A DNA stretch of 64,000 bases from Schizochytrium sp. TIO01 (Eukaryota > Sar > Bigyra > Thraustochytrida > Thraustochytriidae). Position numbers and translations under genes: made by a program. Each line of letters begins with the position of its first letter. The first letter of the stretch is position 1. A model generated the notes under the pieces. It was not told the origin of the DNA. It was given only the letters and a program-made list of their open reading frames with translations, and ran no database searches. Shown here piece by piece: positions 11,525-21,479 of this stretch. The stretch is from contig SMSO01000025.1 in NCBI GenBank assembly GCA_004764695.1, positions 5,696,362 through 5,760,361 of the forward strand, given 5' to 3'.

Positions 11525-13202
11525 GAAAAGCGCATAAGTTAAGACAGACCCGCTCGAACGAACGAACGAAGCGGTTGACTTCAGCCAAGCTGATTTCGCT
11601 TGGGTGCTTGGAGAGAGAGAGAGCCCTCTCTGGCCGTTCCCTGCCTGCGCCGCTGCTCCTTGCGGGCGCCGCTCCGACGCCACGCATGCGTGTCCTTCTG
11701 CACGCGATCCCACCAATCGATTGATTGGTTGATTGGACCCGCGCGAAGGAAAGGACTCCAAAGAAAGAAATCGCTGCTGCTTCGCCAATACATTTGCCGC
11801 CCAAGGAACGAGTCTTTTCTTTCCTCGCGTTCCGCCAACGCCTTGTCTCCGCCTCTTTGCCGCTGTAGCCATGCGACGAGCGCAAGATCCGTTCCGTTCC
11901 ACTTCGCTTGCCAGACGTTCTGTTCTTTCTGTTCTTTCTGTAGTGGTGTTCTGTTCTCTCGTTCCGTTCGTCGCTCACTCATTGTGGCTCGTTCGCGCAG
12001 AAGCGCAAAACAAGCGCTGGCGTTCCGCAGGAATTCGAGAGAGAGAGAGAGAGTTATGGCACTTGAGCCGGCCGAAGAGGCCGCCGGTGACGGCCTTGGT
12101 GGGTATAATGGTCGGCTTTGGGGCGGCCGCAGCAGGGTTCATTTGGGTGTTGGTGGAGAGGCGGCAAACTAGTGAAGAAGAGAGAAAGAAAAGGAACGCG
12201 CGAAAGAAAAGTTGGAACGCGATCAATGGATAAATTCAATCTCACTTACTTATCATACTTTTATTTATATCATATCATATATATATATATATATATTTAT
12301 TTATTTATTTATTTAAAATAAATAAATAAATAGAAAATTTATTTAATTTATTATTATTTATAAACTTTATTTTTAGTGGTTGAAGTTGATGAGTTTTTTA
12401 ACTATGCTCTTTTTCACTTTCTAAAATACAGTGGATTTAAAATATGCCAATAAAATGCAAAGTGTTTCAATAGGTCACTACAAAGCCAAGTCTGCATAAC
12501 TTGTGATGCTTTAAAAATCAAATCAGCTGACTCGGAGTTTCCACTATGATGAAAATAAAAACATGCAAAAGAAGTGAAGTGAAGTGAAAGAGAGGGAATA
12601 TTGATCCCTTTTCACTTTCACAGCATAAAAATACCTCCTATTATTCCCTCATGTACCTCATAGTGCATGCGAGACTCTCAGCAGAAGCGAATGGATTTGG
12701 GTCAATCAGTCAAATGCATCATCGCAGATTGATTGCAAAAATCCTTTCGAGTTCCAGATTACCTTGTCTCTCACCCGTTGCTCGGGGGCTTCTTTCTGCA
12801 CCTACCTACCTACTTGCGTTCGTTGCGCTGCCTTTGCAGACGGTTTTACAGCGCGATACGACGAAGAACCCAAGTCGAGGAGGAATCTATCCATTCTATA
12901 TCAAGATAGTGCTGTGCTATTTACTTTGGTTTTGGAATCTCTCTCTGTCCTGAGATGGGAAGGTTCGCTTGGTTCTGTTGGGTGACATTATAGACCCTGA
13001 ATACCGTGCGGAGATCGCGATGTCCTGTCGCAGAACGGCACAGTACGCGCCCGCTGCCGTCAGTCCGAAGCCACGCCGGAGCTGGCGCTTGTGCTCGCTC
13101 GCTGGCACCTCCTCTTCAAGACCTCTGCCGGCCTCAAGCCGGTCTTCGAGTTCTTGAAGAAGCTGCTTTCGTTGCCGAGCTTGCGATGTTTGTTTTCTCC
13201 AT
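11525..13202. other. GC-rich islands between AT-rich spacers, no supported gene
   Basis: Positions 11530-12235 are GC-rich and hold a 120-codon forward frame (11871-12233). It has two hydrophobic stretches and a basic tail (ERRQTSEEERKKRNARKKS) but no match I recognise. Positions 12245-12420 are AT-rich with TA and TTTA runs. Positions 12960-13207 form a second island open on both strands. I cannot decide whether either island is an exon. Confidence 0.4.
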
Positions 13203-13596
13203 ATCATTTATTCATTCATTCATCTATTCATGAATTGAGGTAATACTTCATTTATTCATTTATTCATTTATTCATTTATTCATTTATTCATTTATTCATT
13301 TATTCATTTATTCATTTATTCATTTATTCATTTATTCATTTATTCATTTATTCATTTATTCATTTATTCATTTATTCATTTATTCATTTATTCATTTATT
13401 CATTTATTCATTTATTCATTTATTCATTTATTCATTTATTCATTTATTCATTTATTCATTTATTCATTTATTCATTCATTCATTTATTCATTTATTCATT
13501 TATTCATTTATTCATTTATTCATTTATTCATTTATTCATTCATTCATTTATTCATTTATTCATTCATTCATTCATTCATGAATTGAGGTGATACTT
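13203..13596. repeat. (TTTATTCA)n array with duplicated border sequence
   Basis: Mostly perfect octamers, interrupted by ATTC tetramers, run from 13252 to 13579. A unique 23-base sequence beginning ATTCATGAATTGAGGT occurs once at each border (13226-13248 and 13574-13596), with a single mismatch. Confidence 0.95.
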
Positions 13597-15257
13597 AGGT
13601 CCCACGATGTCCAACCTGAGCTTTTGAGTGAGCTCGAAATTCGCCATGATGCGATGGCAACGACAAAGTCAGTTTCAGGATCACGCCGTCCATGACGAGT
13701 GGCAAACCATCTCGAGCAATCAATCCATTGTGCGATGGATCGATCGATCGATCAACTTGCTTGGATGAACGGCCCATTCGCTCGCCCGCTCACTTCGAGT
13801 TTCTCCTCGGGATTCTCAATGTGATCCTCTGAGCGCTAGGCAACCTTAGCAGCTGCCTAGCACTCCCTTCTCATAGATAGATAATAGATAGATAGATAGA
13901 TAGATAGACAGATAGCAGCGCAGCTCACAGAGTGTGTGCTCCTTCTCATCATCGCTATTCTTCGCATGGCGTGGACATCGATTGATTCGCTAATAAGAGT
14001 GATCGCGTGAGTGATGGGATTTACGATGAAGCAGGCATCAGGAATGAATCGTGAATTACGAAGCCTGACTGACTTGGGAGCCACGGGTGGTGAAAGAATA
14101 GAGATCGCCGATCGCCATGAGGCAACCAATCACGGATCAGGAATTACGAGTCATGAACGTGGACAGGCATGTATGAATGACGTACGAATTACGAGTTGTG
14201 AATTTTGAAGGTGACGGCAATGCTGATGGTCGAAGAACTCGAAGAACTAGTGGTACCGAGGTACTCTAACTAGAAGGAGGAGGAGGAGGAGCCAGAGAAG
14301 GCAGGCAGTTCTTTCCTCGCAAAGACAAGAGCAGCGTGCGTGACTGGTGCAAATGGTGTCCTTTGGGAGGTGACGGAGAACTTGGAGGGATTGCCTCTTC
14401 AGCTGGAACTTGGGTTGAGCTGACAAACGGTTTAGTTCGCCAGTCGCACTCTATTTCCATTCGATGGTTGCGGAGGTACCAGTCTCAGTAGTCAGACAGA
14501 CTGTTATCGAGAGTCAGGAGAAGTACTACCTACGTACGCACTCTCTACAGAGAACTCCTACGACGCTCACTTTCTCCATTGAAAATGTAAAAAAAAGGAA
14601 AGAAAAAAAGTTTGCGCTTTCTTTTTCAAACAAAGTTGTTCCTTCCTTCGCATTTCCACTCTTCAAGTTTGTTCTCCTAGCTTAAGCAGAAAAGCAAAGA
14701 CCAATGGTTTCTTTCTTCTTGGTCTTATTGTCCTCAAAAACAGTCACCTTCATTTGAAACATCAACAACAAATAGCACCAAACTCTGAACTCTGAACTCT
14801 GAAGAAAGAGAGAGAAAGACCGGCACCACCAGGACCTATGTAGTATAAAGATAGGAAAAGAACGAGCCCAAAAGAAAAAGTGGTGGTTGAGTGAGAGAGA
14901 GAGAGAGAGAGAGCGATTTCCTATTGATTGGCATTCCATTCGTTCATGACAACGCGACTAAGAAAGAGCGGGATGGGAAGACCTCTGCGGCGCGAGCAGT
15001 TTTAGCTGTCTATCTGTGGATGAGCACGGATGGCGATTGAGGAATCACAAATGACGGATGACGAGGCTCACTCAATGCAGAACTCACTCTGCTTCCATCT
15101 CTTGAAAAGGCCTTGGGCGCTATGTCCTACACATGAAGTTAGTTGTGCTCGTGCGAATGGCAAGAGCTGCTGCTGCGATGGGCTTGAGGAGAGCGCGGGA
15201 ATGGAAAGAACCCGATCTAACCACACTAATATTGCAATTCACAAAGTAAACCTGCCT

Positions 15258-15259
<2 letters not shown>

Positions 15260-15298
<39 letters not shown>
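15260..15298. repeat. Poly-T tract (39 T)
   Basis: A homopolymer run followed directly by an AT-rich spacer. On the minus strand it would read as a poly-A tail, but no retroposon body is recognisable next to it. Confidence 0.95.
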
Positions 15299-15304
<6 letters not shown>

Positions 15305-16472
15305 AATAAATAAATTAAAATTTAAATGAAACTTAAAATTAAATTGAAATCAAATTAGACTTGAAAAAAATAGAGAGAAAAAAGAAATAGCTTTGTTCAA
15401 AGATTCTGTGTTACGGAATTGCTCTGTTGTAGCGTTCGAGCGATGCAAAAGAACCTCAGGTACCTAGGTCATTCGATGGGGTCATAATGGTGGCCAGGCT
15501 GTCTGATGCTCTGGCCGATCAGGCTTTGCACGTCGTTGGCACCTGGCCATGCACAATGCCAACGCATATCGCCACATCACAAGAAACACAATAAACACGC
15601 TGCGGGTGTTCTTTCTACTTTTCGCTTCATAACCTCTTTTGACGGTTCTTCACTCTATGCTTAGATTCTTTGACCTCTGGTGAGAGTAAAAGAATAAAGA
15701 AGAACAGACTCGTGCTAATCAATCTAATAATTTTATCTATGCCTCTATCTCTCTAACTAGAGAGTCATCCTGAAAGGAGAAGAGGAAAGGCTTTCCTTTC
15801 CTCTTGATTTTTTATAGTTGAAAGTGGATTGTCTCCATGAGTCTGAGGGGAGGAGGAGCGTGCCTTTGGGGAATCAGCCTTAGAAGGCCTTATACAAGTA
15901 CTATTTGCGCATTGTATATGATTCACTTTCTTTTAAAACGATCTATTTACAAAAACTAAAATGAAAATGAAAATGAAAAACACTTTTTCAAGGTTGTAAA
16001 CATTTGAACGGAAAGGAGTTGATGGTAATAGAAACATGGAAACGCAGCACTCTTCGTTCTTAATTACTAATACCGAAGTTCATAATAACTATATTGTAAA
16101 GAACAAGAGAACAGCGTACCGGTATTAAGAGATCGCGGTTGACATGCTTCTTGCATCTGTTTATTTGCATCTATGCATTAAATACCAATATATGGAGAAA
16201 GTAAAGGTGACATATTCATTTAAAAAACAAAAACAAAAAACATTATTTACAAATATTTAGTTTTAAAATTAACTTTTTGAAATTGTAAAAGAAGAACAAA
16301 TGAATAAATGAGTGAACTACGATTGTCGCTCGTCTGGTCATTCCCGCATCTCCCAATCCCATTCCATTCCTTTCCTCTCCACGCGTTTCCATTCTGGCAT
16401 TCCACTTTGCTCCGCCCATTGGACCCTGTGCAGTGCGCACATTGGCTACACCTCAGCTCCTTCGACGCTGAG

Positions 16473-16508
16473 CGAGTGAGTGAGTGAGTGAGTGAGTGAG
16501 TGAGTGAG
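16473..16508. repeat. (GAGT)n microsatellite
   Basis: About nine copies of GAGT lie some 350 bases upstream of the mitochondrial carrier start, probably in its promoter or leader. Confidence 0.9.
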
Positions 16509-16857
16509 CGAGCGCTTCGGGAAAGAAGCGGAGAAAGAAAGAGACAGAAAGAGAGAGAGAAAGCAATTCGAAAAGAACAAAAAGTGAAGAAGGAGGAGAA
16601 GAAGAAGTCATCTCCAGTGCCAGCAAATATCGAAGTACTGCGAGACCCGCCTGCAGCAGGAGCGCTTCCCGCACAGCCGCTCGCCCTATCCAGAGACCGG
16701 GCCGGCAAGCTCCCACACATTTTCTCACGAAGCGAGCGAGAGACCAGCAGGCGTCAGCGCCTCAATACATTCATACGCTCGTTCATTCGTTCATCCACTC
16801 AACTATCACCACTGTGACCTTGAAGAGTGACTCATAAACAAATACTCATATCAATAT

Positions 16858-18459
16858 ATGACAGAGGAGCGCGACGCGGAGGCAGAAGCTGAGCGGAAGG
16901 ATCTTTTACAAGTTCAAAGAGAACAGGATCAACAAGCAGGCCAACAAACTCGGAAAATCCCGCACACAAGGGCGCAAGCAGAACCCGAATTGCTGCTACC
17001 CACTGGCATTCGTCACACCGAGATCTCCGGCGCACAAGAGCGTGAGCGACGTGAGCTGGCGGTGTTTGGCGGTGAGGAACTCGAAGATAAGCGTGGCGAA
17101 GGGTATAATTGGCAGAAATCGGAAATCCCTCAAGAGGACAAGGAGCTCAAGAACTACACATCATCCGATAGACATTTGCAACGAGGAATAACGGAGAACT
17201 TAAATCGGGAATCCGCTGTGGATCTTCTTGAAGAGCAGAATACTTCTGAGGTAGAAAACATGCAGCAACTGCAGAGAGCGAACTCAGCTGGCCCGAGGAC
17301 ATCATCGGCGAGCGCAGCCGTAGCAACGGTGGTCTCGTCCTCGACATCCTCAGCTTCGCAAAGTACCGGGGCGACGAGCGCCGGATCTGCCTCGGCCTCA
17401 GCCTCGGGTGCCGCACCTTCGGGCGGTGAACTTACACTCACGCAGCGAGCCTTGTCGGCCTCCGTGGGTGCGCTGCTCACCTCCATGCTGGTGACGCCTC
17501 TCGATGTCGTGAAAACAAGAATGCAGGCCCAAGCCCAGCAATTTGAGTACATCAATGCACGATCTCCAGCAGCCTGTGTGCGTTGCACGCATTACCAGTT
17601 TAACAATGGCCTCCTCGATGTGATGCTCCCAAAAGAAACTGTAAACCACACCCTGCGTGAATGTCCATACCATCTCCACAACACTGCCGACGCCTTGTAC
17701 AAAATCACAAAATACGAAGGCGTGTCTGCCTTGTACAATGGTCTGCGCCCAAGTTTGATCATGGCTGTACCTTCCACTGTGCTATACTTTTCATGCTACG
17801 ATTACCTTCGTAACACCTACAGAGATGAGTTTGGCTTCAGTCGCACTGCTGCGGCCCTTACCGCTGGTAGTTCTGCACGCGTCATTGCTGCAACCGTTAT
17901 CTCGCCTCTTGAGTTGGTGCGAACTAAGATGCAGGCAAGCAACACTCCGCAAACAATCCAGCACCTTGTCTCAACTCAGATTCAACGTAAGGGCTTCACT
18001 TCGTTATGGCAGGGTCTTACGCCCACCCTCTTTCGCGATGTCCCTTTTAGTGCAATTTACTGGGCTGTTGTGGAGCGCAGCAAGGAAGTGTACCGCCCAA
18101 AGGTAATCGAATGGCTTCACAGCCGCTATGGAACGTCACAGAGCACTTTGGAAGAGTTCACGACCTCCTTCTTGGCTGGTGCAACCGGTGGGATGATCGC
18201 TGCGACACTTACCAACCCCTTTGACGTGATCAAAACTCGCCGCCAGGTCTTTGACTACGCCCCAGATGTGCCTCCCGAGGTTTTGCGCAAGGAAAGTTCG
18301 ACAATTCACATCGCGCGCAAGATTATGGCCACAGAAGGCTCCAGTGGTTTCATGGTAGGCCTCACTCCCCGTCTTGCGAAAACTATGCCTGCCTGTGCAA
18401 TCATGCTCAGCTCCTACGAGGCTGCAAAGCGGGTTTTTGCGAATGAGAATGAGGCATAA
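16858..18459 (+). CDS. MTM1: Mitochondrial carrier, SLC25A39/A40-Mtm1 type
   Basis: The protein is 533 aa. The last 340 residues form a complete mitochondrial carrier with three repeats, each with its signature: TPLDVVKTR, SPLELVRTK and NPFDVIKTR. The first matrix loop carries an insertion with Cys residues (ACVRC, later RECPYH) and is followed by GLRPSLIMAVPSTVLYFSCYD. This arrangement fits SLC25A39/40, the glutathione importers of the inner membrane; yeast Mtm1 is also linked to manganese superoxide dismutase and iron homeostasis. Residues 1-190 are acidic then Ser/Ala-rich, much longer than in relatives. An internal ATG at 17260 (residue 135) could be the real start. The cysteine loop is the iron-sulphur-sensing element described for the human protein, so similar control is plausible but not shown. 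Confidence 0.88.
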   Translation: MTEERDAEAEAERKDLLQVQREQDQQAGQQTRKIPHTRAQAEPELLLPTGIRHTEISGAQERERRELAVFGGEELEDKRGEGYNWQKSEIPQEDKELKNYTSSDRHLQRGITENLNRESAVDLLEEQNTSEVENMQQLQRANSAGPRTSSASAAVATVVSSSTSSASQSTGATSAGSASASASGAAPSGGELTLTQRALSASVGALLTSMLVTPLDVVKTRMQAQAQQFEYINARSPAACVRCTHYQFNNGLLDVMLPKETVNHTLRECPYHLHNTADALYKITKYEGVSALYNGLRPSLIMAVPSTVLYFSCYDYLRNTYRDEFGFSRTAAALTAGSSARVIAATVISPLELVRTKMQASNTPQTIQHLVSTQIQRKGFTSLWQGLTPTLFRDVPFSAIYWAVVERSKEVYRPKVIEWLHSRYGTSQSTLEEFTTSFLAGATGGMIAATLTNPFDVIKTRRQVFDYAPDVPPEVLRKESSTIHIARKIMATEGSSGFMVGLTPRLAKTMPACAIMLSSYEAAKRVFANENEA

Positions 18460-19822
18460 TTGTGCTACCTTTCGGACTCGTTGCCCACAATCTGTTATAT
18501 TGGATAGAACACGTTGAATCGGAGAACGGAAAATGAGAAAACATTCTTGTTATCACTAGACATGGGACCCCTCTGATTAGAACACGATAGCAAGCAACCC
18601 ACGGCACTTAAAGCGAGGACAGCATTTCAAAGTCCTATCGCTTTGTTTTGCTTTCTTCCTTCTCGTTTACTTTGTTATTCTCACAAAATACAGCTGAACT
18701 ACAAAGATTTTGACGAGAAAGAACTTTTTCGTTCTCTCTTCACTACATGCTTCTTTTCTTTCCTCGTGTGGATTTCTAACATCACCCTCAATCCATATAA
18801 TGACCACGGAGTTTTCTTTGCGCAGCAATAGTCGAATGGGTCCTCATTCGAACCCTCTGATGTCCTTCATACAAAGACAAAGAACTTCGGAACTTCCCTC
18901 TACGATACGTAAAAATACACTTTGACCCGCAGTCGCTCATAAAACCCTGGCTCCCAATATCAAAGGGCGAAAAGAATCAAAGTCTCTCTTCTTTGAACCT
19001 TCTGTGTTTGGTAACAACACGTTTCTTATGTTTAGATAGTTACTAGACAGCTTTCATCCATGTCATTGAACACGCTCACAAGAGAAACGCTGCTGTTTCG
19101 CCCACTTCGCTCTTTAGGTGTGTTTTTCTATCGCCTTCTATCCTCACTCTCCAAGACGTGAATAAATTACCCCTTTGGTCGATAGAAATCACGGTCACCC
19201 TCCTCTTTCAAATATCAATAGGCGCAACAAGGAGCGATGAGTAACAAATCTCTCATTGCATTTGCTCAAATCTTGACAAAATATCTTTTTTAGTCTCTCG
19301 GCAGAGCTTTGCAATAGGAAGCTTTGAGAATGAACTGCCAGAATATAGCATTCAAACTCGAGCACAAATGTGAGTGCATGACCTAGATGGTAAATATGGA
19401 TGTTTGATTCGCAAGACACGTAATTAAACAATGCATCCTAGACGAAATGAACGTTAATCGCTGGACCTCCACAAAGCCAACTGTAAAAAGGACGCATCTC
19501 ATAGACTGAGTTGCAAGTTCTTTTTGTTTGTAACATTCCATCTTTCCTCGTTTTTCATTTTCAACTGATATGGATGGGTTCACCATACATAATAACAAGC
19601 AAGGGATCAACGAGCGATGTTTGGGAAATTGAGCAGAGCAAATGTGCCAGTTTCTACGGCAGCTAGCTAGAGCAGCTGGCGCGTTTAACTGGTACCGTAG
19701 CTATCGGAATTATTACTACATACATAAATGTTTTCTTTCTTTCTTTCTTTCTTATGTTTTTGTTGTTCATCTTGTTGATGGTATTGACTAGATGTGTGAC
19801 GTCTTGTCCATACTCCTCCGAA
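18460..19822. other. Intergenic between convergent genes
   Basis: 3' flanks of the carrier (plus) and the roadblock gene (minus). A TTTC run lies at 19733-19752. I see no gene in it. Confidence 0.5.
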
Positions 19823-20452
19823 TTAGGCACCCACAGGCTTTGTAGGCTCCTGAATTGCAACCATGGTAAAGTTAGAGCCTGGGGCGACAATCATCTCGTA
19901 GTTCCGTGTCTTTAAGCGCAAGCACTCAACCTCATTCTATTAAAATGCCTTTGGGTCAGTGTTCTGAGCAGCTAAAAGTGCTGAATGCGCATCCTCCCAG
20001 AAAAAATACTTCATGTTAGGGGTTTTGCGAAGCAAATCAACTTACATTTGGTGGCGCCAAAAGGTCTTGGCAGCCCTGTGAACAGTGGTTCACCAAGTTT
20101 GCCATGGTTCCTGCAAGTTGTACACACTTACGATAGCCGCCATCGCCTTCTTCACTGGGCCAGCCCTCGTATCGGAGCACAATTCCGTCCTTGTTATAGA
20201 TTACATATCGAGTGATATTTTCGATCGCCATGACCCGCTTGACGACCTCATCAACCTCACTGCCCTGCTGCCCTGCTGCTGCCTGTTACCGTGATGTTTT
20301 CACATGTCGTACAACATATCCCAAGTAGATGTCAGCTGGCCAATACTCTCTTCTCGTGTCTGGTTCTGCATTTCTGCAAACTGAAATCGTCCACAACCTC
20401 AAGCACTACAAGTCCCCGTCGTCTGAGTCAACCCAGTAGCAACACGTACCAT
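19823..20452 (-). CDS. DYNLRB: Dynein light chain, roadblock/LC7 type (three exons)
   Basis: The gene is visible only after splicing. Exon 2 (20046-20282) encodes EVDEVVKRV, then a core containing YVIYNKDGIVLRYEGW and an LAGTMANLVNHC helix, and ends at a GTAAGT donor. Exon 3 (19823-19936) encodes CLRLKTRNYEMIVAPGSNF, MVAIQEP and a stop. Both junctions are phase 0, and a CTGAC branch-like site precedes exon 3. An in-frame stop sits just upstream of exon 2. The only good start is an ATG at 20450-20452 followed directly by a GTACGT donor, so exon 1 would code for methionine alone (intron 1 20283-20449, intron 2 19937-20045). The 117-aa product matches the roughly 96-aa roadblock family over its whole length. 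These chains dimerise on dynein intermediate chains in cytoplasmic or ciliary dynein. Exons 2 and 3 are secure; exon 1 is inferred. Confidence 0.85.
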
Positions 20453-21479
20453 TTTAGCTCCGGTGTCCTCTACTACCGTGCCAGCTCTCTGCTAAGGCTA
20501 TGCTTGTTTGCACGATACTTCCCTGGAGCAAGCGCTACTTTTGCCTCAAGTTCTGCTTTGCACGAGACTCTAAGTTGACTAATTCGACCGTTGAGAACTG
20601 GAACGGAACACTATAGAACACCCTATATCATTGCCGGGGTTTTCATTAAATTTAATTTACCTCGCAAAGTATACCATTAAAAAGAATCACACAATCGAGC
20701 TATGTTGCATGGTTACTATTGAAGGCTATCGGCTAAGAAACATGAAAGAGTAGTAGTAGCATACGAAAATATGGTTTTCGCGTTAAACGTGAATGGAAAA
20801 AAACTTAAGGAGGGATCGTTCCTTTAATTCAAACGAATGCGCAAGTGACCAACAGCTGCCCAGTTGACAAGAAATATCTATTGTTTAAATCATACTATTC
20901 TTCTTTAAAACGAATTGGAGGATATATCATACATTAAAATACAAAGACAAAGTGATCTTTGATGACACGTAAACTCTTCGGAAGGAATATTTAGAGCTGT
21001 ATTTGCATGTCAATCGATGCACAGTCCCTTTGCTATTCTATATGAGTATATATATTTAATGAAAAATTTATCCTGCAAATGTTTTATTCACACTTGGCAA
21101 GATTGCGATCTTCCCAGTTGCTATTGCAAGTGAAACCTTTCTCTCTTTGTGAAGTTCAGATCGAATGTTCGAATATAATTCTCACAGAGTCTTGGACTTC
21201 AGACTTTTCGCACAAATTTACGCGTAGGTGGAAAACCTTTCTACAAAAGCTAAAATAACAAGGCCTCCCATGTCAACTAAACATTTGGTGGGGAATGAGA
21301 TGGAATGACAATTTTAGGATAATGGCCTAAATATAAAACAAAGAGACTTATAAACGGATCGTTTTATTATATGATGCTCTTGTGGAAAACGGAGGACCGA
21401 CCTGTGCAAGCGTAATCCGTGCCGAAGTGGCGTACCCAAGGAAGACCAGCCAGAGGCTCTAATCAAGCTCTCTGGAAGA
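20453..21479. other. Divergent upstream region
   Basis: Shared upstream DNA of the roadblock gene (minus) and the IQ-motif gene (plus), AT-rich at 20640-21070. No gene is seen. Confidence 0.5.

Larger units (their letters stand above)
13597..16857. other. Gene desert, part 3, and carrier gene upstream region
   Basis: No supportable gene. Contents include GATC repeats at 13738-13754, a GATA run at 13877-13911, three spaced copies of GAATTACGA (about 14053-14190), GA runs at 14894-14913 and 16530-16565, and a hairpin at 15780-15805 with an 11-bp stem and CTTT loop. Confidence 0.5.

Noticed and set aside
11105-11978. Long frames of 130-280 codons across the AAAC array, some extended into GC-rich flanks
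   Set aside because: Their length comes from the tetranucleotide array, which is open in every frame on both strands.
12917-13207. Open frames on both strands, forward with an LGDIIDPEYRAEI segment recalling dUTPase motif III
   Set aside because: The similarity is one short segment, the frame then changes, and no other dUTPase motif is near.
13252-13579. Regular repeats considered as a CRISPR array
   Set aside because: The units are contiguous octamers without spacers, in a eukaryotic sequence.
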